From the NCBI RefSeq assembly GCF_014648855.1, contig NZ_BMRX01000011.1, forward strand, positions 284,412 to 348,411: a DNA stretch of 64,000 bases. Direction: 5' to 3'. The notes beneath the pieces were generated by a model. It was not told the DNA's origin and searched no databases. It worked only from the letters and a program-made list of their open reading frames with translations. Source of the DNA: Streptomyces parvulus (lineage in GTDB: Bacteria > Actinomycetota > Actinomycetes > Streptomycetales > Streptomycetaceae). Below are positions 17,340 to 25,277 of the stretch, in pieces (within the stretch, counting starts at the first letter, position 1; each line of letters starts with the position of its first letter). The translations under genes were made by a program, and so were the position numbers.

Positions 17340-18409
17340 CAGGGGCTGTCTCCGGTTCGGTCTGCGGAAGGCTGGCCCGGCGGGGCGGGGACGCGCAGGC
17401 GCACGTCTGTGCCTCCGGAGGGGGCGGGTTCGAAGTGGATCTCGGCGCCGATCAGCAGGGCCCGCTCCCGCATGCCCCGGATGCCGGCGCCCTCGGCGGC
17501 TGTGCCGAGTCCGGTGCCGTTGTCGCGGACGAGGAGTTCGACCCCGCCGGCCAGGGGGCGCAGGGTGAGGGCGGCGTGGTCGGCGCCGGAGTGGCGGGCG
17601 GTGTTGGTCAGGCCCTCCTGGGCGACCCGGTAGAGCACCAGTTCCGCCTCCGGGGCCAGCGGCGGCAGGTCGCCGGGGACGTGGTGCTCGACGGACAGCC
17701 CGTGGTGCGTGAACTCGGCGGCCAGGGAGCGCAGTGCGCTGGGGAGGCCGAGTTCCTCCAGTACGCCGGGGCGCAGGCGGCGGGCGATGCGGCGGATCTC
17801 GTCGAGGCCGGCCCGGGTGGCCTCCTGGGCCAGGGTCACCTCCTCGCGCAGTTCGCCGGGGACCCGGTCGGCGACCCGCTTGAGCTGGAGGAGGACCGCG
17901 GTGAGGGTCTGGCCGACCTCGTCGTGGAGTTCGCGGGCGATGCGGTGGCGTTCGCGTTCCTGGGCCTGGAGCGCGCGGCCGGCGCCGGCCGCGCGTTCCG
18001 CCCGGAGCCGGTCGAGCATCGTGTTGTACGTGGCGATCAGCTGGGCCGCCTCGGCCGGCCCGGCGACCGCGGGACGGGCGCCGGGCACCAGCAGGTCGGC
18101 GGTGGCCATGGCGCTGCCGAGCCGGCGCAGCGGGCGGAGGCCGATGCGCAGCACGGCCGCGTTCCCGGCGAGCAGGGCCGCGAGGCCCGCGAGCAGGATC
18201 AGGGCCTCGCCGGGCAGCACCGGCGTCGAGACGGTGAGCGGGCCCAGGAGCAGGGCGGTGGCGACGAACAGGCCGGCGGCGTTGAGCGAGAAGATCCGCC
18301 AGAAGAGCGACACGGTCCTCTTTCCGCTCCTCCCGGACTCCGCGCACGACACCGCCGGATCCAGCCTGCGCGCCCGCGCCCGGCCGCGTATATCCGTCAC
18401 GACACCCAT
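17339..18409 (-). CDS. DesK/NarX-type sensor histidine kinase
   Basis: A 356-residue membrane kinase. Two helices (about 38-55 and 62-82) enclose almost no extracytoplasmic loop, so the signal is probably sensed in or near the membrane. A HAMP-like region follows, then a HisKA_3 domain with His162 in RHRIARELHDEVGQ, and an HATPase domain (LYRVAQEGLTNTARHS, LLVRDNGTGLG, GIRGMRERALLIG). ATG 18409 is the best start; 18460 would add 17 unlikely residues. It pairs with the overlapping regulator downstream. Confidence 0.9.
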   Translation of the reverse strand: MGVVTDIRGRARARRLDPAVSCAESGRSGKRTVSLFWRIFSLNAAGLFVATALLLGPLTVSTPVLPGEALILLAGLAALLAGNAAVLRIGLRPLRRLGSAMATADLLVPGARPAVAGPAEAAQLIATYNTMLDRLRAERAAGAGRALQAQERERHRIARELHDEVGQTLTAVLLQLKRVADRVPGELREEVTLAQEATRAGLDEIRRIARRLRPGVLEELGLPSALRSLAAEFTHHGLSVEHHVPGDLPPLAPEAELVLYRVAQEGLTNTARHSGADHAALTLRPLAGGVELLVRDNGTGLGTAAEGAGIRGMRERALLIGAEIHFEPAPSGGTDVRLRVPAPPGQPSADRTGDSP

Positions 18410-18511
18410 ATCGCCACCGTACGTGCGGATGACAGCATGGCGGGGCCGTGAGCACGTCATGTCCGTGCGGGAACCGCGGCGAGGGAAGCACGTCGAATGA
18501 GGGGAAGACTC

Positions 18512-18997
18512 GTGTCAGCACCACGCCTGAGGGCGACACCGCTGCCGGGTATCGGGGTCCAGTACGACCTGGTGACTCGCGAACACGGCCATCTGTCGGT
18601 GGTGGCACACCGCGACGGCGCCCGCACGGTGAACGTCTACCGGGCCGACGACCCCGACTCGTGCGCCCACTCGCTGCGGCTGTCCGGCGCCGAGGCGGGC
18701 GCGCTGATCGACGCGCTGAAGCCCTCGCACCACAGCGCCAGTCTGCTCTACACCACGGATCTGGGTCTGGTCGCCGAGCGGATCGAGGTGTCCGCCACCT
18801 CCCGCTGGAACGGGCGCCTGCTGGGCGAGACGTGCATGCGGACCGAGACCGGCGCGTCGATCGTGGCCGTGCTGCGGCGGGCCGAGGCCATTCCCTCGCC
18901 TGCGCCGGACTTCCGGCTCGTGGGTGGTGACACCTTGATCGTCATCGGCACCCGTGAGGGCGTCGACGCGGCCGCGGCGATACTCGGGCAGGAGTGA
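18512..18997 (+). CDS. TrkA-C domain regulatory subunit of cation/proton antiporter
   Basis: A 161-residue cytoplasmic protein related to KhtT, the regulator of K+/H+ antiporters. The N-terminus LPGIGVQYDLVTREHGHLSVV leads into a central region and a C-terminal RCK-C domain (ASIVAVLRRAEAIPSPAPDF, GDTLIVIGTREGVDAAAAIL) that would bind a nucleotide ligand. I chose GTG 18512 because GGGGAAG sits 6 nt upstream; ATG 18497 is an alternative adding five residues. The antiporter gene begins 4 bp after its stop. Confidence 0.88.
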   Translation: MSAPRLRATPLPGIGVQYDLVTREHGHLSVVAHRDGARTVNVYRADDPDSCAHSLRLSGAEAGALIDALKPSHHSASLLYTTDLGLVAERIEVSATSRWNGRLLGETCMRTETGASIVAVLRRAEAIPSPAPDFRLVGGDTLIVIGTREGVDAAAAILGQE

Positions 18998-19001
18998 GCC
19001 G

Positions 19002-20240
19002 GTGCACTCCGCGGTCCTCCTGATCGAGTTCGGTTCCATCATCCTGGGGCTGGGGCTGCTCGGCCGATTCGCCGGTCGCTACCGGCTCTCCCCCATCCCG
19101 CTGTACCTGCTGGCCGGCCTGGCCTTCGGCGAGGGCGGGCTGCTCCCGCTCGGCGCGAGCGAGGAGTTCGTCGCGATCGGCGCCGAGATCGGCGTCATCC
19201 TCCTGCTGCTGATGCTGGGCCTGGAGTACACGGCCAGCGACCTGGTCACCAACCTCAAGTCCCACTACCCGGCCGGCCTGGTCGACTGCGCGCTGAACGC
19301 GGTGCCGGGCGCGGTGGCCGCGCTGCTGCTGGGCTGGGGTCCGGTGGCGGCCGTCGTCCTGGCCGGCGTCACCTGGATCTCGTCGTCCGGTGTCATCGCC
19401 AAGGTGCTGGGCGACCTGGGCCGGGTCGGCAACCGCGAGACGCCGGTGATCCTGAGCGTGCTGGTCCTGGAGGACCTGGCGATGGCGGTATACCTGCCGA
19501 TCGTCACCGCGCTGGTCGCCGGTGCCGGGCTGATGACCGGCAGCATCACGCTGGCGGTCGCGCTGGCCGCGGCGGGGCTGGTGCTGTTCGTGGCGGTGCG
19601 CTACGGCCGCCTGATCTCCCGGTTCGTCTCCAGCGACGACCCGGAGAAGCTGCTGCTGGTGGTGCTGGGCCTGACGATCCTGGTCGCGGGTGTGGCGCAG
19701 CAGCTCCAGGTGTCGGCGGCGGTGGGCGCCTTCCTGGTGGGCATCGCGCTCTCGGGCGAGGTGGCGGAGGGCGCGCACACGCTGCTGAGCCCGCTGCGGG
19801 ACCTGTTCGCGGCGGTCTTCTTCGTCTTCTTCGGCCTGCACACGGATCCGGCCAGCATTCCGCCGGTCCTGCTGCCGGCCCTCGCGCTGGCGCTGCTCAC
19901 GGCGGCGACGAAGATCGCCACGGGGTACTGGGCGGCACGGCGCGCCGGGATCTCCGTCAAGGGCCGCTGGCGCGCGGGCGGGGCGCTGGTGGCGCGCGGC
20001 GAGTTCTCGATCGTCATCGCGGGCCTCGCCGTGTCGGCCGGCATCGAGCCGTCCCTGGGCCCGCTGGCCACGGCCTACGTCCTCATCCTGGTCGTCCTCG
20101 GCCCGCTCACCGCCCGCTTCACCGAACCGCTGGCGACGCGCCTGGCCCGTCGCCGCGAGCGGTCCGGCGGGGGGCCGGGCGCGCTGCCCGGGGGCGCGCC
20201 GCGGGCCACGACGGGCGCGGAGGCGTCGGTGAGGGACTGA
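19002..20240 (+). CDS. CPA2-family cation/proton antiporter
   Basis: A 412-residue polytopic membrane protein with about 12 hydrophobic helices, of the KefB/KhtU (CPA2) type. The helices include LIEFGSIILGLGLLGRFAGR, IGVILLLLMLGLEYTASDL and a region with ISSSGVIAKVLGDLGRV. It lacks the fused RCK domain of KefB because that role is held by the separate upstream gene. GTG 19002 has GGAG 8 nt upstream. It probably exports K+ (or another cation) in exchange for protons. A three-copy tandem repeat follows. Confidence 0.9.
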   Translation: MHSAVLLIEFGSIILGLGLLGRFAGRYRLSPIPLYLLAGLAFGEGGLLPLGASEEFVAIGAEIGVILLLLMLGLEYTASDLVTNLKSHYPAGLVDCALNAVPGAVAALLLGWGPVAAVVLAGVTWISSSGVIAKVLGDLGRVGNRETPVILSVLVLEDLAMAVYLPIVTALVAGAGLMTGSITLAVALAAAGLVLFVAVRYGRLISRFVSSDDPEKLLLVVLGLTILVAGVAQQLQVSAAVGAFLVGIALSGEVAEGAHTLLSPLRDLFAAVFFVFFGLHTDPASIPPVLLPALALALLTAATKIATGYWAARRAGISVKGRWRAGGALVARGEFSIVIAGLAVSAGIEPSLGPLATAYVLILVVLGPLTARFTEPLATRLARRRERSGGGPGALPGGAPRATTGAEASVRD

Positions 20241-20246
20241 GGGCCG

Positions 20247-20348
20247 CGTCCGGCGGGGGCGTGCGCCTGTGCCGGGCCGGCGTCCGGCGGGGGCGTGCGC
20301 CTGTGCCGGGCCGGCGTCCGGCGGGGGCGTGCGCCTGTGCCGGGCCGG
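20247..20348. repeat. 34-bp tandem repeat, three perfect copies
   Basis: The 34-bp unit starts CGTCCGGCGGGGGCGTGCGC and ends CTGTGCCGGGCCGG. Copies occupy 20247-20280, 20281-20314 and 20315-20348 without mismatch, followed by the first six bases of a fourth (CGTCCG). They fill the gap between the convergent antiporter and MazG-like genes. There are no spacers, so this is not a CRISPR array. Confidence 0.95.
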
Positions 20349-20354
20349 CGTCCG

Positions 20355-20807
20355 TCAGCCGCGCGGCGCCCCCGCCCCGTCCGGTGTCCGCGGTGTCCAC
20401 CCCTGGCGGCGCAGCACGCCGGCCACGTCCGGTGCCTCGTAGTGGTCGCCCTTGAGGACCTTGCCGTCGGCCCGGCGGCTGACACTGCCGTCGGGCCCGA
20501 GCTTGGTCATGTTGGAGCGGTGGATCTCGGCGATCACCGCGTCCAGGTCGATGCCGTGCACGAGAGCCGTGCCGTAGGCGACGTAGACGACGTCCGCCAG
20601 CTCGTGCGCCAGCCGGTCGAGAGGTCCCGACACCGAAACCTCGGCGACCTCCGCGGCCTCCTCGGCGAGCAGCTCACCCCGGTGGGCCGCCAGGCCGGGC
20701 GGGACCTCGGCCGGGACGCCGCGGGCGTCCAGTCCGAAGGCGCGGTGGAAGGCGTGGACCAGGTGGGCCGGTGAGGTCCTGCTCCCGGCGGGCACGGTGT
20801 CGCTCAT
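20355..20807 (-). CDS. MazG-like all-alpha NTP pyrophosphohydrolase
   Basis: A 150-residue protein with the all-alpha NTP-PPase signature: ELLAEEAAEVAEVSV supplies EExxE metal ligands and RLAHELADVVYVAYGTALVHGID supplies the ExxD pair. The C-terminal part (IHRSNMTKLGPDGSVSRRADGKVLKGDHYEAPD) resembles phosphoribosyl-ATP pyrophosphohydrolase-like proteins. It probably hydrolyses a nucleoside triphosphate to the monophosphate. ATG 20807 is the start. The stop lies 6 bp from the tandem repeat. Confidence 0.85.
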   Translation of the reverse strand: MSDTVPAGSRTSPAHLVHAFHRAFGLDARGVPAEVPPGLAAHRGELLAEEAAEVAEVSVSGPLDRLAHELADVVYVAYGTALVHGIDLDAVIAEIHRSNMTKLGPDGSVSRRADGKVLKGDHYEAPDVAGVLRRQGWTPRTPDGAGAPRG

Positions 20808-20913
20808 GCCGGGGACTCTAACGGCCGCCACCGACAACGGCCCCGGCCCGCCCCCGGCCACCATGTGATCCCGGCCCTGGTCAGCGCCGGTGCGGGCTGG
20901 CAGGATCGGCTCC

Positions 20914-21909
20914 ATGTCCACGCTGCTCTCCCGTATCGGCGGGCGCCGGGCCGCCCAGGGCGCGGTCGCCGGCGCCGTCGTGATCGGGCTGCTGCTGTGG
21001 TGGCTGCTGCCCCTGGGCGAGAAGCCGCCGGGCGGCAGCATCACGTTCAGCACGGGCACCCGCGCGGGGGTCTACCAGAAGTACGGTGAGCTGCTCCGTT
21101 CCGAGCTGCGCAAGGACATGCCGGGCCTGGACGTGCGGCTGACGACCAGCGCCGGCTCGCAGGAGAACGTGGAGCGGGTCGCGTCCGGCGAGGCCGACTT
21201 CACCATCGCGGCGGCCGACGCCGTGGAGACGTACAAGCTGGCCGGGCGCCCCGGGGCGGAGAAGCTGCGCGGGGTCACCCGTCTGTACGACGACTACGTG
21301 CAGCTCGTCGTGCCGACCGGCTCGGACATCCAGTCCGTCGCGGACCTGCGCGGCAAGCGGGTCGCGATAGGGCTGCCCAACTCGGGCGTACGGCTGATCG
21401 CCACCCGGCTGCTCAAGGCCGTCGGCATCGACCCGGAGACGGACATCACGCCCCGCGCGGACGGCATCGACACCGGTCCGGGCCGGCTCGGCGGCGAGCT
21501 GGACGCGTTCTTCTGGTCGGGCGGCGTGCCGACGGACGGGCTCCGGCAGATAGCGGAGAAGTCGGCCTTCAGGTTCGTGCCGATAGACGAGAAGCTCGTC
21601 ACCGAGCTGCACGAGGCGGGCGGCGCGACCCGCTACTACCGCACCACCAACATGCCGGAGTCGGCCTATCCCACCGTCCAGAACGGCGCCGTGGTGCCCA
21701 CCATGGCGGTCTCCAACCTGCTGGTGACCCGCGCGGACGCCGACCCCCGGCTCACCGAGTGGCTGACCCGGACCGTACTGGACAGCCGCGACGGCATCGG
21801 GGCACACGTCCACTCCGCGCAGCTGGTGGATCTGCGCACGGCGATATACACCGACCCGCTGGAGCTGCACGAGGGTGCCCGGCGCTATTACCGGTCGGTG
21901 AAGCCCTAG
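20914..21909 (+). CDS. TAXI family TRAP-type solute-binding protein, membrane-anchored
   Basis: A 331-residue TAXI-family solute receptor. Residues 12-31 form a hydrophobic helix (VAGAVVIGLLLWWLLPL) without a lipobox or obvious cleavage site, so it is probably anchored. The mature part has ITFSTGTRAGVYQKYGELLR, ASGEADFTIAAADAVETYK, DLRGKRVAIGLPNSGVRLIA and ELDAFFWSGGVPTDGL, all typical of TAXI proteins. No TRAP membrane subunit adjoins it. It converges on the glutamate-sensor kinase gene. Some TAXI proteins bind glutamate, so the setting is suggestive. Confidence 0.88.
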   Translation: MSTLLSRIGGRRAAQGAVAGAVVIGLLLWWLLPLGEKPPGGSITFSTGTRAGVYQKYGELLRSELRKDMPGLDVRLTTSAGSQENVERVASGEADFTIAAADAVETYKLAGRPGAEKLRGVTRLYDDYVQLVVPTGSDIQSVADLRGKRVAIGLPNSGVRLIATRLLKAVGIDPETDITPRADGIDTGPGRLGGELDAFFWSGGVPTDGLRQIAEKSAFRFVPIDEKLVTELHEAGGATRYYRTTNMPESAYPTVQNGAVVPTMAVSNLLVTRADADPRLTEWLTRTVLDSRDGIGAHVHSAQLVDLRTAIYTDPLELHEGARRYYRSVKP

Positions 21910-21980
21910 GCGGTCTCCCCCGGCGGTTCGCCGAGTGATGCGCCGTGGCCGCTGCCGTCGCGCCGCGTGCGCCGCGCCCG

Positions 21981-23405
21981 CTACCGGTCCGCCGAGTGCG
22001 GCGCCGCGCCCGTCCTCGGCACCGTGACGGTGACCTCCAGGCCGTGCGGCTCGTGGTGGCCGAAGGAGATCGAGCCGTCGCCCGCCGCCAGGAGCGCCCG
22101 GCAGATCGACAGGCCGAGCCCCGACCCCTTGATGTTCTGGTGCCGCCCGCTGCGCCAGAAACGGTCCCCCACGCGCGCGAGCTCCTCGTCGGTGAGCCCG
22201 GGACCGTTGTCGGTGACGACGACGGTGGCGGCGTCGCCGGTGGAGGCGACCTCGATCCGCACGCTCTCCTCGGGCGGCGTGAACTTCACCGCGTTGTCGA
22301 TGACCGCGTCCAGGGCGCTGGAGAGGGTCACGGGGTCGGCCCAGCCGGTGGTCGGCGGGCACTCCCCCACGAGCCGCACTCCCTTGGCCTCGGCCGTCGG
22401 GCCCCAGGCCGCCATCCGCTCGGCGGCGAGCGCGCCCACGTCGGTGACCTTGAGGTCGGCCTGGCTGTGCTCCGCCAGCGCCAGGTCGAGCAGGTCGTCC
22501 AGGACCCGGGCCAGGCGCTTGCCCTCGGCCTGCACGGAGGCGATCTCCTGGTTGCCCTCCGGGAGTTCCAGGGCGAGCAGTTCGATGCGCAGCAGCAGGG
22601 CGGCGAGCGGGTTGCGCAGCTGGTGCGAGGCGTCGGCGACGAAGGCGCGCTGCTGCTCCAGCACGTCCTCCACGTGGTCGGCCATCTCGTTGAACGACCC
22701 GGCGAGGCGTCTGAGCTCCGGCGGCCCCCCGGCCGGCGCGACCCGGGACTTCAGGCGCCCGGTGGCGATGTCGTGGGTGGTGGCGTCGAGGACCCGCACC
22801 GGCCGGAGCACCCAGCCGGTCAGCCGGAGCGCGGCGCCGACGGCGAGCAGCATCGCGGCGGCCTCGCCGGCGCCGATGACCAGCCAGCCGCGCAGGGTGC
22901 TCGCCCGCATCGAGTCGGTCGGCGACTCGGTGACCACGACGGCGACCACGTCGCCGTCCCGGATGACGGGCGAGGCCACCACCAGGTGGCCGTCCTGCCA
23001 GGGCCAGACCTGCCGCGGGTCGTGGCTGCGGCGGCTCAGCAGCGCCTCGTCGAAGGAGTCGCGGACCTCGCCGGTCTGGGGCAGGAACCAGGTCGTCGGG
23101 GCGTTGGCCATCGGGATGTGGTTGCGGTAGAAGACGCCCGCCCTGATGCCGTAGACCTCGTAGTAGCTGGTCAGCTCGGCCTGGAGGGTCTCCAGGCGTT
23201 CGTCGGTGCTGGTCGGTCGGGAGCCGCCGGGCGCGTCCTCGGTGACGAACTGGGCGAGCGCGGCGAAGCGTGCCGTGTCGTCTATGCGGTCGATGACGAC
23301 CTTCTGCTGCTCCGCGCGGGCGACGCTCACGCCGAGCGGGACGCCCAGCGCGAGCAGTACGGCCGCCATCAGGACGATGAGCAGGGGGAGAAGGCGTGTG
23401 CTCAC
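21981..23405 (-). CDS. gluK: Sensor histidine kinase GluK (glutamate two-component system)
   Basis: A 474-residue kinase. TM1 (LLPLLIVLMAAVLLALGVPL) and a second helix (about 170-195) flank an extracytoplasmic sensor of roughly 130 residues. HAMP, HisKA with the His in FVADASHQLRNPLAALL, and HATPase with DNAVKFTPP, VVTDNGPGL and GSGLGLSICRALL follow. The GTG start lies 9 nt after the response-regulator stop. The symbol rests on the S. coelicolor GluR-GluK system known to sense glutamate beside gluABCD. The same gene order is seen here. Confidence 0.85.
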   Translation of the reverse strand: MSTRLLPLLIVLMAAVLLALGVPLGVSVARAEQQKVVIDRIDDTARFAALAQFVTEDAPGGSRPTSTDERLETLQAELTSYYEVYGIRAGVFYRNHIPMANAPTTWFLPQTGEVRDSFDEALLSRRSHDPRQVWPWQDGHLVVASPVIRDGDVVAVVVTESPTDSMRASTLRGWLVIGAGEAAAMLLAVGAALRLTGWVLRPVRVLDATTHDIATGRLKSRVAPAGGPPELRRLAGSFNEMADHVEDVLEQQRAFVADASHQLRNPLAALLLRIELLALELPEGNQEIASVQAEGKRLARVLDDLLDLALAEHSQADLKVTDVGALAAERMAAWGPTAEAKGVRLVGECPPTTGWADPVTLSSALDAVIDNAVKFTPPEESVRIEVASTGDAATVVVTDNGPGLTDEELARVGDRFWRSGRHQNIKGSGLGLSICRALLAAGDGSISFGHHEPHGLEVTVTVPRTGAAPHSADR

Positions 23406-23414
23406 CCGGACCCG

Positions 23415-24101
23415 CTATCCGGTGGGCGCGACGAGGCGGTAGCCGACGCCGCGGACGGTCTCGATGAGCGCGGGCATGCGCAGCTTGCCGCGCAGGGAGG
23501 CGACGTGCACCTCCAGGGTGCGCCCGGTCCCCTCCCAGCTGGTCTGCCAGACCTCGCTGATGATCTGCTCGCGGCGGAACACCACGCCGGGGCGCTGGGC
23601 GAGCAGGGCGAGGAGGTCGAACTCCTTGCGGGTGAGCGGTACGGCCGTTCCGTCGACGCTCACCTGCCGGGTCGGCAGCTCGATGCGCAGCGCGCCGAGG
23701 CGCACCACGGTCTCGGTGCTGCCGGTGGCGTCCTCCTGGGCGGTGCGCCGGCTGACGGCGTGGATCCGGGCGAGCAGTTCCCCGGTGTCGTACGGCTTGA
23801 CCACGTAGTCGTCGGCGCCCAGGTTGAGGCCGTGGATGCGGGAGCGGACGTCGGAGCGGGCGGTGACCATGATGACCGGGGTGCTGGTGCGCTTGCGGAT
23901 CTTGCCGCAGACCTCGTAGCCGTCCTGGTCCGGGAGACCGAGGTCGAGGAGGACGACGCCGAATCCGTCGACCTCGGGGACGAGCGCCTGGAGCGCCTCC
24001 TCGCCGCTGCGCGCGTGGGTGACGTCGAAGCCGTGCCGTGCCAGGATCGCGGACAGTGCGGCGGCCACGTGGTTGTCGTCCTCGACGAGCAGCAGTCTCA
24101 T
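23415..24101 (-). CDS. gluR: OmpR-family response regulator GluR
   Basis: A 228-residue regulator. The receiver has LLVEDDNHVAAAL, the phosphoacceptor Asp in VVLLDLGLPDQDGYE and the Lys in DDYVVKPYD. The winged-helix domain has LTRKEFDLLALLAQRPG and RTLEVHVASLRGKL. ATG 24101 starts MRLLLVEDD. It is divergent from gluA across a 296-bp gap that holds a direct repeat with 11-bp period, as this family usually binds. Confidence 0.88.
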   Translation of the reverse strand: MRLLLVEDDNHVAAALSAILARHGFDVTHARSGEEALQALVPEVDGFGVVLLDLGLPDQDGYEVCGKIRKRTSTPVIMVTARSDVRSRIHGLNLGADDYVVKPYDTGELLARIHAVSRRTAQEDATGSTETVVRLGALRIELPTRQVSVDGTAVPLTRKEFDLLALLAQRPGVVFRREQIISEVWQTSWEGTGRTLEVHVASLRGKLRMPALIETVRGVGYRLVAPTG

Positions 24102-24288
24102 CCGGGCTCCCTTCGGTTCATCGTCCGTACGCCCAGGTCGCGTAGAAAGTGCGAAAGACGCGTGCACGCGCGTGCGCGCCCTGTGCAGTGACGCCGATGC
24201 AGAGGGACCGCGTCAAGGGGCTTCGGGTTGCGGCCGCTCGAAGTTATCCGGCCGATATGCGCCCTGCTCACAAGTGCTACGACCAGTG

Positions 24289-24304
24289 TCCGATTGCTAT
24301 CGGA
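24289..24304. promoter_or_regulatory. Palindrome TCCGAT-TGCT-ATCGGA in the gluR-gluA gap
   Basis: A perfect 6-bp inverted repeat with a 4-bp spacer lies 9 bp before the CTCAGAT direct repeat. It could be a binding site for a second regulator or part of a promoter-proximal hairpin. Chance occurrence is not excluded. Confidence 0.35.
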
Positions 24305-24312
24305 TCGTGATG

Positions 24313-24330
24313 CTCAGATCTCCCTCAGAT
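24313..24330. promoter_or_regulatory. Direct repeat CTCAGAT-N4-CTCAGAT, candidate GluR operator
   Basis: Two identical heptamers start exactly 11 bp apart (24313 and 24324), so they fall on one face of the helix. OmpR/PhoB-type regulators bind such repeats as dimers. The site is 68 bp upstream of the gluA start codon in the gap shared with divergent gluR. Confidence 0.6.
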
Positions 24331-24397
24331 GTAGAGACGCGCAGTGGCCCCGGTCACTACTGTCCTCCGAAACCGAGGAGGACGGAGCCCGAGAGCG

Positions 24398-25174
24398 ATG
24401 ACCGAAGTATCGGTGGCCAAGGAAGACAAGGCCGCGACCGACGAACTGGTCGTCCTGAAGAGTGTCAACAAGCACTTCGGCGCGTTGCACGTGCTCCAGG
24501 ACATCGACCTGACGATCACCCGCGGCGAAGTCGTCGTGGTCATCGGACCCTCCGGGTCCGGCAAGTCCACCCTGTGCCGCACCATCAACCGTCTGGAGAC
24601 CGTCGACTCCGGGTCGATCGCGATCGACGGCAAGCCGCTCCCCGCGGAGGGCAAGGAACTGGCCAGGCTGCGTGCCGACGTCGGCATGGTCTTCCAGTCC
24701 TTCAACCTCTTCGCGCACAAGACGGTGCTCGAGAACGTGACCCTGGGCCAGGTCAAGGTCCGCAAGGCCGACGGCAAGAAGGCCGAGGAGAAGGCCCGCG
24801 CGCTGCTCGACCGGGTCGGCGTGGGCGCCCAGGCGGACAAGTACCCCGCCCAGCTCTCCGGCGGCCAGCAGCAGCGCGTCGCCATCGCGCGGGCGCTGGC
24901 CATGGACCCCAAGGTCATGCTCTTCGACGAGCCGACGTCGGCCCTGGACCCCGAGATGATCAACGAGGTCCTGGAGGTCATGAAGCAGCTGGCCCGTGAC
25001 GGCATGACCATGGTCGTCGTCACGCACGAGATGGGCTTCGCCCGCTCGGCGGCCAACCGCGTGGTGTTCATGGCCGACGGCCGCATCGTCGAAGAGGCCA
25101 CGCCGGACCAGTTCTTCAGCAACCCGCGCAGCGACCGTGCCAAGGACTTCCTGTCGAAGATCCTGCACCACTGA
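24398..25174 (+). CDS. gluA: Glutamate ABC transporter ATP-binding protein GluA
   Basis: A 258-residue ATPase of the polar amino-acid uptake family. It shows Walker A GPSGSGKST, Q-loop VFQSFNLFAHKTV, signature LSGGQQQRVAIARAL, Walker B VMLFDEPTSALDPE and switch VVVTHEMGFA. It energises import of glutamate through GluC/GluD, which sit in the membrane. ATG 24398 has GGAG upstream; an ATG/GTG further 5' would add 18 residues without homology. It is the first gene of gluABCD. Confidence 0.95.
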   Translation: MTEVSVAKEDKAATDELVVLKSVNKHFGALHVLQDIDLTITRGEVVVVIGPSGSGKSTLCRTINRLETVDSGSIAIDGKPLPAEGKELARLRADVGMVFQSFNLFAHKTVLENVTLGQVKVRKADGKKAEEKARALLDRVGVGAQADKYPAQLSGGQQQRVAIARALAMDPKVMLFDEPTSALDPEMINEVLEVMKQLARDGMTMVVVTHEMGFARSAANRVVFMADGRIVEEATPDQFFSNPRSDRAKDFLSKILHH

Positions 25175-25233
25175 GACTCCGGGGCGGGCCGGCGTCCGCG
25201 GCTCCCGCGCACCGGCCGGTCCGTCTCCCGCGC

Positions 25234-25257
25234 CTGATCGTCTGATCGTCTGATCAC
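25234..25257. repeat. 8-bp direct repeat just upstream of the gluB ribosome-binding site
   Basis: CTGATCGT occurs twice in tandem (25234-25241, 25242-25249) and is followed by CTGATCAC. It lies about 5 bp before the AAAGGA ribosome-binding site of gluB. Confidence 0.8.
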
Positions 25258-25277
25258 AGCCAAAGGATGTTTTCACC

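Noticed and set aside
20247..20348. CRISPR array
   Set aside because: The 34-bp units abut without spacers and no cas gene is present.
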